Source: Karstenula rhodostoma CBS 690.94 | Taxonomy: Eukaryota; Ascomycota; Dothideomycetes; Pleosporales; Didymosphaeriaceae | Direction: 5' to 3' | Assembly: GCA_010093485.1 (NCBI GenBank) | Contig: MU001498.1 | Span: 1,751,126-1,815,125 of the forward strand | DNA length: 64,000 nucleotides | Shown: piece after piece, positions 10,136 through 22,016 of the stretch | Numbering within the stretch: the first letter of the stretch is position 1 | How the letters are laid out: each line of letters opens with the position of its first letter | Made by a program: the position numbers and the translations under genes | The notes under the pieces: generated by a model | What the model was told of the DNA's origin: nothing | Databases searched by the model: none | Seen by the model: the letters and a program-made list of their open reading frames with translations, nothing else

Positions 10136-13100
10136 TATTTAAAAGAATAAAGCTAAGTTCTTATAGTAATAATAGTAGTTATAAAGCTAGCCTTAGATAT
10201 AAAACCTAAATATATTTAAAACTTATTTAAACTAGTCCTAAATATAATTATAAACTATTTTTTAGGTAGATAATAAAGTTTTAAATATAATTCTAAACTA
10301 TTCTTTAGGTAGAAAATAAAAACTAAGTAGTATCTTATATAAATATATTAGTAATATATTTAAATATTTTCCTTAAATATATTTATAATATAATATAATT
10401 ACTATTTAATTATATTTAGCTAATCTAAAAGGTTTTTTACGCTAGTTTATATATAGAAAGAATAAGGGGTAAGAGAGAACTATAAAAAAATCCCTTTTTT
10501 TATTTTATAAATATTACTTCTTTATTTATATCCTCTTCTTAAAGTACTTTATTATAATATTAAAGCTAGAATAAAATATAATTCTTCCTATAAATATATT
10601 CTAATATTATTTATAATATATTTAAGTAGACTTTCTACTAAAAGTATATCTAGCTTAGGTCTCTTTTTTTTAGTATACTAGAGCTTTTTAAAGATATTTC
10701 TAGTAAAGGGTACTTTATTTACTCTAAGAAACTATACTACTAGATATTACTATTAAATAATATAGAAACCTTACTCTATAGAGTAAATTCTTTTATAGGA
10801 ATATATTATAAATAAATTTCTAATATATTTAGTAGTATTTTTATAAAAAGGGTATACTTTATACTTATATTAAATAATACTATCTAAACTACCCTATTAC
10901 CCCTAGAAAGACTAGCTAAACTAGTTTTACCTAAATATTAAAGACTATTATTTAGTATACCTAGCTTATAACTTTAAGCTCTAAAAATATCTATAAAGAG
11001 GGTAGCTATATAAGTATAATTAAATATATTCTAAATATATTTAAACTAGTATAAACTATACTAGTTAAACCTATTTAAAATATTTCTAATAAATAAAATA
11101 CTAGTTACTTTTCTACTTACCTAATAACTCTAAAGGAATAGTATTAATAGGTATTCCTTTAATCTACTCTCTTTTACTCTACTAATTATATAAAACGCTA
11201 GGTAAAAGAAAAGATAAGGAAGTATTACTTCTTTTTAAAAAGTAGCTAATTATTCTAGCTAAATTTAAAAACTTACTAGTAACTTTTTTTAGCCTTAAAG
11301 TTTCCTTCTATATATTTAGTATATAAAGAGAAGAACCTATCTATTTATTCCCTTTAAGGAAAATACTAGAAATAATAATACTTTAAAATAGCTAAGTAAA
11401 TATATTTAGAATATATTTAAGTTACTTAATATATTTATCTATAGTTCTTTTTTATATAAATCTATCTCCTTTTATAGCTTAAATTACTACTTATCTAGCT
11501 TAAACTATTCTTTCTAAATAGTAATTTAATCTCTCTATAGCTATAGTACCTCTTACTTTACCTATAACTTCTAATTTTAAATAAGAACTTATTACTATAT
11601 AGATTAATTTCTACTTAAATATATTAGAATTAACTTTAGAATATATTTAAATTAATATATCTAGAATTTAGGAAAGATCTAATAGGAGATATTCTTACTA
11701 GAGAGAATCCTATAAAAGAAGTTCTTACTAAAGAAGATTTTATAGAAAGAGACTTTATAAGAGTAGTCTTTCTAGCCTTAGCTAAAAGTAGGTTACTTAA
11801 TAGATACCTTACTTTTTCTATATTAATAAAGCTAGATAAGTCTAATATATAGAGTACCTTATCCCCTTCTATAATATTTTTAGGTAAATTATTCTCTCTT
11901 TACCCTAAATATATTATAAATATATTTATAGAGATTTTATTTAAAACTTACTCTTTTTTACCTATTTACTAGCCTCTCTTTATATATTAATAAAGAATCT
12001 CTAAAATAGGCTTAGAGAACTATAATTTATATATTAAATCCTATATATATCCCTTATTTTATACTCTATAATATTTTAAAGATTTATTTATTTTATACTA
12101 GAATATATTATAAATATATTCTTAATAGGTTTATATTAACTTACTTTAGAATACTTTTAAAAAGAGGTTACCTCTACCCTATTTAATATCCTTTATTTCT
12201 AGCTTATTTAACTATATTAGAGTATAATTCTATTTAATTCTAAGTAGCTTTAGGTATTAGACTTATATCTTATAGTAAATCTACTATAATTATAGAATAT
12301 TTCTTATACTTAGCCTAGTTCTTAATACTATTCTATATTAAATTCTCTAGAATATATTAGAAATATATTCTAAATATATTTAACCTTTACTTTTTATCTA
12401 TAAAAAAATTATATAGCTTTATATATTTAGTCTCTATTCTAATATATAAAAGACTCCTTATTTAATTCTATATTATTCCCTAAATATATAATACTCCTAG
12501 AACTACTTTATTAATACTTTAATAGAAGTATATATAATAAAAGTATATTATACTTTAAAATTACTAATACTAGTCTTTTAAATAAGGGTCTAAGATATAA
12601 AGTATTTCCCTAAAATCTATAAATATATTTAGATAGTATTAAAAATATATTTATTTAGCTTACCTTATATTTACTTTATATCTATATTAACTATAGTACT
12701 AAGAAATCCCTAACTATATAGATAATTCTAATAAAGGTCCTTTTAGATAGTCTTACTACTTTCTTAGAAAAAGTAAAGTAAGCTATCCCTATATACTAAT
12801 AGGGATTTAGAGTTAGTAATAATTTAGCTAAGAGTAATAACTAGAACTTATTAGGAATATATTTAAGTAAAATAATTAATAAACTATACTTTTACTATAC
12901 TCCTTATAAAAGATAGTAATAAGAATTTTAAACTATCTCTTTTTAAGTCTTTTATAAAATATATCTATTTAGAATATTATTTATAAGAAGAGAATTTTTA
13001 CTTATTAGTTATAGAAATAGACTATATAGTTAGCTAAAGCTATTATAGTAATATCTTAGATATAATACTAAATATATTAGAAATATATTTAAATAAATAT

Positions 13101-14874
13101 ATTTAGAATATATTTATATAAATATATACTTTTACTAGGTTCTATAAGTATCTTATATACTATTTATAGAGAATACCCTTAAGACTATATTTAAATAGGA
13201 AAGTAGTAAGCTTTTTATATTTTATAATTTACTAAATTTAGTCTTTATTAGTAAAGGTAGTATTTAGTTCCTTTAAATATAAAATATTTTACTATTATAG
13301 ATAGGTTAGTAATTATAGAGAATTTAAAAACTAGATTAAACCTATTACTAATATATTCTAAATATATTTCTATAAATAAGCTTATATCTATTTAGTATTA
13401 GTATAAGTATTAAATAAAGAATATTATAAATCTCCTCTAGCTAGTCCTTTAGAAGAAAGTATAGTAGTAGTAGAATATAAGAGTAAATTTTAGATAAAAT
13501 AAAAATATAATAGGGAGTTTTTACTAGATTAATAGAAATAAGGATAAGAAACTTTACTAAATAGATCTCTTTTACTATTTTACCCTAATCTTAAGGATAA
13601 TTTATATCTAAATATATTTAGAAGTTATTTAGAATATATTTAAGTTTAAACTTACTATACTAATTAATCTAAGCTATTTAGGGTTTTATAATATTATAGT
13701 ATTCTATTAGGAGAAATAGGCTATTCTAGAATAGATCTTTTAAATAATTAATATCTATTTTTTATAATACTTTCTAAAAGAAGTAGTTTTTTATTTTTAT
13801 TTTTTACTATATCTATACTTTATATCTAATTACTTAATATATAGAATTAGATAGATCCTACTATTATTAGTTAGAATAAGTTCTAAATAAGTTATAAATA
13901 TATTCTTATATAGTATAGTAGTTAAAGAACTAGGTTATATCCTTATAAATATAATATATAATATAACTAGTTTTATTACTATTTTTACTTTATACTAAAG
14001 TAATACCCTAATACCTCTTTTTCTCTACTTCTTCCTCTATTTAAAATACTAGTATAAAGCTATTTTATCTCTTTAAAAAGTTAAAGAATAACTTTAATAT
14101 ATAAATAGGTTTAGATTATATTCTAAAGATATTTATAATATTTAATCCCTATATATATATACTTCTACTTCTATATATTTATATTTAGGAATAAAAAGAA
14201 GGTTTATTTTAGAGGGTATACTTTCCTTTTAGAATATTATATTTAAATATATTAGGATTATATTTAGAACCTATTTAGTTATATATACTACTAATACTTT
14301 TTTTAGTACCTTTTTACTAATTAGATATATACTATTAGCTAGCTATAGTATATAGATAATATATATAATATTCTTATTATAGGGTTTTAAATATATTAGG
14401 AGAATAAAGGAGTAAATTATTTCCTTAGTATATAATACTATACTAAGCTTTTTATTTATATTCCTAAGTATAAATAGTACTATTTATATAAATATATTAT
14501 AAATATATTTAAAATATATTTAGGCTAAAAGTATACTATAACTAGTAGTTTAATACTTTTTTATAGCTCTTATAGCTAAAGGTTATTATTAGATTTAACT
14601 ACTATATCTAAACTAATATCCTAAAGTAGATTAAAGTCTTTAAGTAGTAGAATAGGTTATAGTAATAAATTATAAATAAAATCTATATTTAAATATATTT
14701 TAAATAGGTTAGCCCTAGGGAGGTATTAGGAGGATAAAGAGATAAAGAGGATACTAATAATAACTTTATTCTTAAGATAACTTAACCTTAAAAACTCTAT
14801 AATTACTACTTTAGGTAAGGTAGTTACGCTAGTAAGGGGTATAGTTAGCCAAGGTAAAAACCATGGTCGGGTGA

Positions 14875-16091
14875 GCTGTATCCTGCGTGAGTGGAGAGCC
14901 TGCTGGACCCCGGACAGAGTCGCCGTCTGCAGTCGTGACGATTCGCACAGGCGAGTGGGTTGGCGAGTTGCTGCAGCACCTGCTGGGCCGTGCATGCCCG
15001 ATGCGAGCGGGCGGCGCAGCATGTACCTTTTCTGTTGCATGTACGTACAGAGAGGCATTTACATGGTAGAAGCTATGGCGTCAACGTGTTGCAAGACGGC
15101 GCCGGCTGGTGATGGCGGCAGGGAGCATTGAAGCCACGGCGAAGCGGCGGGCGAAGACGGCGACGAGGGCGCACTGGTGACGACAAGCTTCCGCTGCCGT
15201 GATGCTTGTTTTCGAAGCTGTCCTGGAGCTGGAGGCTGCCATCAGCGCTGGCTCGAGTCGAAATGCCTCTCGTCTGGTCCTGCGGTCGCTCGGCTGCCAT
15301 CACCGTCACCAGTTGGCAAAGCCCACCCGCCAGCAGCGACACTGCCAGGCGCAACGCACAAGGCCGCGTCTTTGTAATGAAAGATGGGACCCAGCACCAG
15401 GTAGCCAGTCTAGCGCAGCGGGCGGCGGGCGCGTGAAGAATTTACCGCACCTAATCAGTCGCTCCCCGCAACCCGTCTGCCAATATCTATTTCTTCTGCA
15501 GCAGCAGCCCCCAAGGCGGACGCCCTCTCACGGTTGCTGCTCGCACCCACACCTGCACTCACACTCGCACTCACACTCACGTCAACGCCTCACACCCACA
15601 CGCCGCCCAGCAAACATCACCTGCCTCGCTGTCTTGTCCGCCGTCCGCTGTCCGCTGTCCAAGCCCGCTTCCGACATCATCGCGCCCCCATCGCCCAGGT
15701 GCCCACACCAGGTGCCCACACCTGCCCGGCACAGCCACGACGCCCTTCCGACCGCCTTGCCAGCCGTTTGTCATCCTCGTCGACGCTGCTGCCACCTTCC
15801 ACGCAGTAGCAACACTTGCACATCGCCCTTGCTGGCCGCTGCCACACTGACCGCAAACGTGCTTTCCCACTGCTGCCAGTCGGCCCGCACCCAACACACG
15901 CTCCCCAACCTTGTAGCCCTCGCGAGCCGCCGCCGCCTGTTCGCCGTTTTGCGCGTCCTTCAATAACACTTTCAGGGCTTCTAGCCCACGAGACACCTGC
16001 GTCTCACCTCCCCAACACCTTGGAGCCCTCGAGCGAAAGCCTCTAGCTCGCGCTGCCGACCTCGACCGACCAGCTCCCCCAGCTCCCCACC
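14875..16091. promoter_or_regulatory. Upstream region and long leader of the HAL4-type kinase gene
   Basis: The base composition returns abruptly to about 55-60% GC at the element boundary. No gene is supported in this 1.2 kb. From about 15,460 the strand is C/T/A-rich (CACTCACACTCGCACTCACAC around 15,555-15,600, and many CCACC/CCAGC blocks to 16,090), which fits a long pyrimidine-rich 5' leader and core promoter of the kinase gene. Upstream ATGs occur, so upstream-ORF control is possible but not shown. Confidence 0.45.
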
Positions 16092-17627
16092 ATGGCTGCC
16101 CCCATCACCACCAACCCCGCCAGCCAGCCCGCGAGAGCGCAGCCTTCGCCCGTCGCCTCCACAAACACCCTCTCATCGGTCGACTCAAAACCAGACGCGA
16201 CCGCCGCGCTCTCGCCACCGCCACCGCAAAATACCAATGGAGCCCTTGCCGCCGCAAATGGCGACGCGCAAAAGGCCAAGAAGCCCACCATGACGTCGCG
16301 TCTCAGCAGCATGTTCGCCAAGCGCGACGAGACCAAGGAGGCCGCAAAGGCTGCCCTGGTGGCCGAGAAGAACGCCGAGGTCAGAGCAAGCAACGACGCC
16401 GCTGCCCGTCCCCCGCCCTCGCGCCAGGCCTCGGTCGCTGGCAAGACGGGCGGTACAACCCCGCCCTACCGCCGCTTCTGGGTCAACGACGACAGCACCC
16501 ACGAGCACCACCTCAAGGTCGCCAAGCGCCAGGAAAAGCTGTCGGACATGTTCCAGAATCTGATGTTGGGCAAGAGGAAGGAGGGCAGCCACAGCGACGA
16601 GCAGCCTCTGAGTCTGATGGCCAACTGGGTCGACGTCATGCGCAACGAGAAGGAGAAGCTGGCGGAGCAGAAGAACACGGCGGCCAACACCTCGCAAACC
16701 CTCGTCCAAAAGTACGGCAAGTGCCAGGAGGTCGTCGGCCGCGGCGCCTTCGGTATCGTGCGCGTCGCACACAAGACCGACGCCAAGGACCCCAAGCGCG
16801 AGCAGCTGTACGCTGTCAAGGAGTTCAAGCAGCGCCCCGGCGAGTCCGCCAAGAAATATCAGAAGCGCCTGACCGCCGAATTCTGCATCTCCTCGTCCAT
16901 GCAGCATCCCAACGTCATCAACACGCTCGACCTTCTCCAGGACGACAAGGGTACCTACTGCGAGGTCATGGAGTACTGCTCCGGCGGTGACCTCTACACT
17001 TTGGTCCTGGCTGCTGGCCAACTCGAGGTCGTCGAGGCCGACTGCTTCTTCAAGCAACTCATGCGTGGTGTCGAGTACATGCACGAGATGGGTGTCGCGC
17101 ACCGTGACCTGAAGCCCGAGAACCTGCTCCTGACCCAACACGGCTCTATCAAGATCACCGACTTCGGCAATGGAGAATGCTTCCGCATGGCTTGGGAGAA
17201 AGAAGCTCACATGACGGCTGGTCTCTGTGGCTCTGCCCCGTACATTGCCCCCGAAGAGTATGTTGACCGCGAATTCGACCCTCGTGCTGTCGACGTCTGG
17301 GCCTGCGGTATCATCTACATGGCCATGAGGACCGGGCGGCATCTTTGGCGCCAGGCCCAGAAGGGCGACGACGAGTTCTTCGATCGCTATCTCGAAGACC
17401 GGAAAGAGGAGGCCGGTTATAGGCCTATAGAAGTGCTTCGTCGGGTACGTACAGCCACGGTCTCTGAGCACTGGCATCTGCTAATCTGAACCCAGCGCCA
17501 ATGCCGCAATGTCATCTACTCGATCCTGGACCCCAACCCCACGCGTCGACTCACTGCCCACCAGGTCCTCTTCTCTGAGTGGGTCAAGGAGATCAAGGTG
17601 TGCCGCGCCGGCGACGAAGGCTTCTAA
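16092..17627 (+). CDS. HAL4/SAT4-type Ser/Thr protein kinase
   Basis: Kinases of the yeast Hal4(Sat4)/Hal5 group stabilise plasma-membrane nutrient and potassium transporters. Exon 1 is 16092-17444, the intron 17445-17495 (GTACGT...CAG) and exon 2 17496-17627, for about 494 residues. A disordered Ala/Pro/Ser N-terminus (residues 1 to about 150) precedes the kinase domain. That domain shows [43 protein letters not shown] (DFG present) and the [11 protein letters not shown] segment with the Glu-Glu-Tyr variant usual in this subfamily. The C-terminal helix with [14 protein letters not shown] ends in VCRAGDEGF. All catalytic residues are present, so it should be active. Confidence 0.88.
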
Positions 17628-18437
17628 TGGCACAGACGCTGGACCACGGCTCTACTTGTTACGTTTTTATTTTTGTTTGCACCTAAGCGTCACCTTTTAC
17701 ATACCCTTCAGCATGATGCAACAGCATAGCAGGATTTTGGATGTGAACGCTTTCACTTTGGCGTTTCATGGGACCAACGATCATGACTGGCAAGCACGGC
17801 GTTTCCTGGACGAGGCACAAGACCCATTACGACACGACATCATTAGACCTCTGCCGGCAGGTTTCCCAGGGACTGCACGGCAGGATGAAGGGGCGGGCGG
17901 CTTGCAGATGTTTGGGCGGTGGCGTGATATTGAAGCTTGCGCTCGCTGTGTAACATGGGCATCTGTTGTATCTGACGAGTTGGACATGACTGGCGCGCCA
18001 CCTCTTTGGTGGCGATTGATTAGCACGCATTTGACGCACGAGCGTGCCTGCGCCTCTCTAGGCACTCGATGACATTTCAAGATTTTCCGAGTTCAACGTT
18101 GTGGCACTGTGAGGCTTTGCAGTGCACACTGAGCAGGTGCTGTACCATATGTAGATATGACACTCGGATAGACCACGTTTAGTCGGTATGGGTGAAGGCA
18201 GAGAGGCGTGAATGGCGGCTGGCTGCACCCTGCACCCTGGCTTGGCGCAAGCGAAGCCCCAACATCGTAAAGAACTCGCGGGGAGGGGCGGTGAGACTTG
18301 CCGCTTGGACCACGACGTGTCGGAGTCAAAGGAAACGTATACACCGCTCTCCCTGCAGCCGCCACTTACTTACCCTGCGGCTGTCCGTATTGCCGGCTCT
18401 CGACACCGGACATTGAGTTGAGCTATGCGAGCCAGCA
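17628..18437. other. Intergenic region between kinase and SUN-domain gene
   Basis: This 810 bp holds the 3' UTR of the kinase gene and the promoter of the SUN-domain gene. No gene, repeat or tRNA is evident. Confidence 0.45.
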
Positions 18438-21428
18438 ATGACGATTGTTGGCGCACCGCTCCGCAAGTGGACAGTCCACCTGCTGCTCTGCAGCATCCCG
18501 ACATGCGCCCTCGCGCAATCGACGAATGAGACGGCCGCCCCTGACAGCAGCTCGACAGCCACTGGCTCTGCGACGACCTCGCCTACGACCGCAGCGGCCT
18601 CGAAATCTCTCTCCTCCACCGCCGCGACATGCCCGTACCGCACCATCAACTACATCACCCACAGCCTGCCGCAGCAATGCCTCCGCACCGGCTGGGCAGC
18701 CCCTACGCCGAGCGCCGCCGTGGACGACTCGGCCGGCGAAGGCGCCCTCAATGCACCAGAGCTGGTGCTACCCTGGGCTAGAGAGGAGGCCGAAGCGATT
18801 AGACCAGAAGCGTCGGATGTTGTTGACGCTGCAGCGGGGCCCGCTTCGACGGACACACAAGCAGAGGCGGAGCTGGAAACGGACTCTCCCTTCGACAGCG
18901 ACAACTTCCTGTCGTTTGAAGAGTGGAAGAAGAAGAACCTCGAGCGCGTCGGCCAGTCACCCGACAATGTTGGCCAGGCTCGCGCTGCGTCCTCGGACCA
19001 GCGCGATCGACGACGTCCGGTCAACGTCAATGCCCTCGACTCGCTGGGGGAGGAGGGAGAGATCGAGATCGACTTCAGCGGCTTCGGGAACCCTTCAGAG
19101 GGGCAGGCAGTACCGACGAAACCGCTTTCAACGGCCCAGCAGGAGACGGCTACAACCACAGATGGCGAAAACCCCGCTGCTCCCAGCTCATGGGCGCTCA
19201 GCAAGGACGCGGGCAAAACTTGCAAAGAGCGCTTCAACTACGCTTCCTTCGACTGCGCCGCCACGGTACTCAAGGTCAATCCGAAAGCTAAGAGCACCTC
19301 CTCCATCTTGGTCGAAAACAAGGACAGCTACATGCTCACCGAGTGCTCCGCCGAGAACAAATTCATCATCGTCGAGCTGTGCGAAGACATCCTCGTCGAC
19401 ACCATTGTTCTTGCCAATTACGAATTCTTTTCTTCCATGTTTCGTCATTTCCGAATTAGCGTTTCTGATCGATACCCCGTGAAGCTGGACCGCTGGCGCG
19501 TCTTGGGCACATTCGAAGCCCGCAACTCTCGCGAGATTCAGCCCTTTCTGATTACGGAGCCTCAGATTTGGGCCCGGTATTTGCGCATTGAGCTTTTGAC
19601 GCATTATGGTAACGAGTTTTATTGTCCCATGAGTTTACTGAGGGTACATGGTACGACTATGATGGAGCAGTATAGAAGGGAGGAAGAAGAGGCTAGAGGA
19701 GACGATGATTTTGCGGAGCCGATAGATGAGGTGGCTGAGGAACCAGTACAGACCGCCGTGGTTCCTGTAGACGATGAGCTTCCTGGCCAGCAGACTCAAA
19801 TCAAACCAGACAAGGATACCGAGCCTGTGCAGGAAGTTTCGCCACATGGAGACAGCGGCCAGAGTTCGACCGATGGTGGAAATAGCACCGACGAAGATCC
19901 TTCGCATCAAACTCGCGGAGCGCACCCACCAGGTCGTGCGTCAGAGGTGCCCGTGACCACTATAACAGATTCCGCTGGCGAGGATGTTGCACCCAACGCC
20001 CAACGTCCCGGGCCATCGACGCACTTGAACGTTGCCACAGACGGCAAGGGAAACATCTCGAACGACTCTCCCAATGCTGGTCCGGACCCAATGTCTTCAT
20101 CTTCCACTCCAGCCCACACACCCAAGTCACCTACCTCGACGGCAGAGCACTACAGTGGCGATTCGAAGCCTGTGTCTCTGCAAACCACCGACACAAAGGT
20201 TGCTGCCAATACAGATACTGGTGCTGTGTCCAATGCACCTTCCAATAAAGGATCATCGAACCATACCAACAGCGGCTCGCAGCCCCCCGCGCAAACACGC
20301 ACATCTGTGCAATCGCAACCAAACACCCCGCCGGCGCAGGAGTCATTCTTCAAGGCCATCTCAAAACGCCTCCAATACCTGGAAGCAAACAGCACCCTTT
20401 CGCTGCAATATATCGAAGAACAGTCTCGCACGCTACGAGATGCCTTTATGAAAGTCGAGAAGAGACAACTGCAGAAAACGGAGAAGTTTCTGGATCATCT
20501 CAACACCACCGTCATGCACGAGCTCAAGAGTTATCGGAACCTGTACGATCAACTATGGCAGAGTACAATTTTAGAGCTAGAAGGCATGAAGGAACGGCAA
20601 CAGGCCGAGATTGGAGAGATTGGAGCACGGCTCAGCATGGTGGCAGACGAGCTCGTGTGGCAGAAGCGGATGGCAGTAGTCCAGTCCACTCTCCTGTTGC
20701 TTTGTCTCGGCCTGGTGCTCTTCGTACGATCAGGCACGCTGGGTTCGCAGTCGGACATTCCCATTGTGCAGCAGCTGGGCAACACGTACTCTAGCTTCTT
20801 CGACTCGCCGTCCCACAGCCCGGAGGGCGGCAGGCGCGTCAGACGCAGGCGCACCTTCGGAAGTATTTGGCGGAGCGACGCTTCTGCGGCCCTGAGCGAT
20901 CACAACGGCCACGTTAGCGACAGGGTCAACGGTGTGTCGGATGCAGAAACAGACGGTCGCCGCAGCCCCGTGCAAGTCGCTTTCAGCCCGCCGACGCCAG
21001 CCACGCCCGGCGGATCACCTATGGCGAACAAAACGAGCTCAGTTTCTCCTAAGCAGATTAACGGCATCGCAGCCGGGACGGATCAGCGCAACAATGGTCT
21101 GCCCACGCCAACCGAGGAACCCGGCGACCCACTTTTATTTGCAGAGCAGGCCAAACGTCTCGAAGTCTTGGAGACGCAATCTGGGCCCGCTACTCCTCGT
21201 GGCTCGCGGGACATCAGGCCGTCGTGGGAGGAAGTCGACCGGGCCATTCATCTACTCAGTGCTAAAGATACGGAGGAGGAAGAGGAACTGAAGAGGAAGG
21301 TTAGGGAGCAGCTGAAGAGGAGGCGCAGTCCTCTGCAGAGAGCGATCAGCTTTGACGGCGTGCGGAGCGGGACCCAGTCGCCGGGAGCGGATGCTGACGG
21401 GGACGAGGGCCCGTATATGCGCGATTGA
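18438..21428 (+). CDS. SUN-domain ER membrane protein (Slp1/SUCO family)
   Basis: A single-exon gene of 996 codons. The N-terminus is a signal peptide (KWTVHLLLCSIPTCALAQ). An acidic region containing FLSFEEWKKKNLE, a conserved Slp1 motif, follows. The SUN-like domain lies at roughly residues 255-405: ERFNYASFDCAATVLKVNP, SYMLTECSAENKFIIVELCEDI, FSSMFRHFRISVSDRYP and GNEFYCPMSLLRVHG. After a long Ser/Thr/Pro linker come a coiled-coil stretch (about 635-730) and one membrane segment (STLLLLCLGLVLFVRS). A charged tail ends the protein. In yeast Slp1 works with Emp65 to protect soluble ER proteins during folding. Length and order match fungal relatives. Confidence 0.88.
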   Translation: MTIVGAPLRKWTVHLLLCSIPTCALAQSTNETAAPDSSSTATGSATTSPTTAAASKSLSSTAATCPYRTINYITHSLPQQCLRTGWAAPTPSAAVDDSAGEGALNAPELVLPWAREEAEAIRPEASDVVDAAAGPASTDTQAEAELETDSPFDSDNFLSFEEWKKKNLERVGQSPDNVGQARAASSDQRDRRRPVNVNALDSLGEEGEIEIDFSGFGNPSEGQAVPTKPLSTAQQETATTTDGENPAAPSSWALSKDAGKTCKERFNYASFDCAATVLKVNPKAKSTSSILVENKDSYMLTECSAENKFIIVELCEDILVDTIVLANYEFFSSMFRHFRISVSDRYPVKLDRWRVLGTFEARNSREIQPFLITEPQIWARYLRIELLTHYGNEFYCPMSLLRVHGTTMMEQYRREEEEARGDDDFAEPIDEVAEEPVQTAVVPVDDELPGQQTQIKPDKDTEPVQEVSPHGDSGQSSTDGGNSTDEDPSHQTRGAHPPGRASEVPVTTITDSAGEDVAPNAQRPGPSTHLNVATDGKGNISNDSPNAGPDPMSSSSTPAHTPKSPTSTAEHYSGDSKPVSLQTTDTKVAANTDTGAVSNAPSNKGSSNHTNSGSQPPAQTRTSVQSQPNTPPAQESFFKAISKRLQYLEANSTLSLQYIEEQSRTLRDAFMKVEKRQLQKTEKFLDHLNTTVMHELKSYRNLYDQLWQSTILELEGMKERQQAEIGEIGARLSMVADELVWQKRMAVVQSTLLLLCLGLVLFVRSGTLGSQSDIPIVQQLGNTYSSFFDSPSHSPEGGRRVRRRRTFGSIWRSDASAALSDHNGHVSDRVNGVSDAETDGRRSPVQVAFSPPTPATPGGSPMANKTSSVSPKQINGIAAGTDQRNNGLPTPTEEPGDPLLFAEQAKRLEVLETQSGPATPRGSRDIRPSWEEVDRAIHLLSAKDTEEEEELKRKVREQLKRRRSPLQRAISFDGVRSGTQSPGADADGDEGPYMRD

Positions 21429-22016
21429 TTGATGGTTGATGGATTGATTGATTGAATGACTGCTGTAATGATACCTCTGTGATTACTGGCGCTGCATACT
21501 CGGCGTTGCATCGGGACGCATGGTCTTCATGATTGAGCGAGCATGCATATTGGGAATGGCGTATTGGTTTTAAAAGGTGTCTTGGATCGTAGTAAATACA
21601 TTCGGTACAAAGAGGCCTATTCTTGATGGCTCGCAGATGTGCGTGCAATCGTCACTGCAAGTGTGTGTATCCTCTGTTCAGCATCAGCAATCGGCCATGC
21701 TTGGTGGAGGAGCACACGCATGCACTCTTCCCCTCATCAAACGCTCAACCGAGTCTCCGCTCACCGTCAGAGAGATGAAGGTCCATCCTCGGATAGAATC
21801 AGAAATCGCTCCACGTCGCCAAGCACCTCCACCCGCAGCCAACCAGGGGCGCTGTGGAGGCGGGCCAACTCCGCGAACGAACCTCGGCACATCCCCGCCC
21901 GCAACGGAGCTTAGCTCCTTACCAATGCTCCGCTCCCATACAAAGTCACCTCGGTTGCTGCCATCCTCTCCGCATATCCTCTGCTGCGTCAATCCAGCAA
22001 GCAGAAAACCACAAAC
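21429..22016. other. Intergenic region
   Basis: A short TTGATTGA-type simple repeat lies just after the SUN-gene stop (about 21423-21455). The rest holds the 3' UTR and the promoter of the acyl-CoA dehydrogenase gene, with no other feature seen. Confidence 0.45.

Larger units (their letters stand above)
8220..14874. mobile_element. RIP-degraded transposable element with terminal inverted repeats
   Basis: The block begins at 8220 with TCACCCGACCATGGTTTTTA and ends at 14874 with its exact reverse complement (14855-14874), a perfect 20-bp terminal inverted repeat. Similarity continues imperfectly for about 35 bp further in (shared CCCCTTA and GCGTA). Between them lie about 6.6 kb of extreme AT content with virtually no CA or TG dinucleotides. 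That is the expected end state of RIP, which turns CpA into TpA on both strands. No open frame of 60 codons survives from about 8.2 to 14.7 kb, so the element class cannot be read. I see no clear target-site duplication in the flanks. The terminal repeats favour a cut-and-paste type DNA element. Confidence 0.75.

Noticed and set aside
8276..14845. Genes within the AT-rich block
   Set aside because: Stops (TAA/TAG) are so dense that no frame of 60 codons exists. Any protein match would need reconstruction from intact copies, which cannot be done here.
16185..17477. 430-codon open frame antisense to the HAL4-type kinase
   Set aside because: It is a GC-codon shadow of a strongly coding gene on the other strand and shows no domain of its own.
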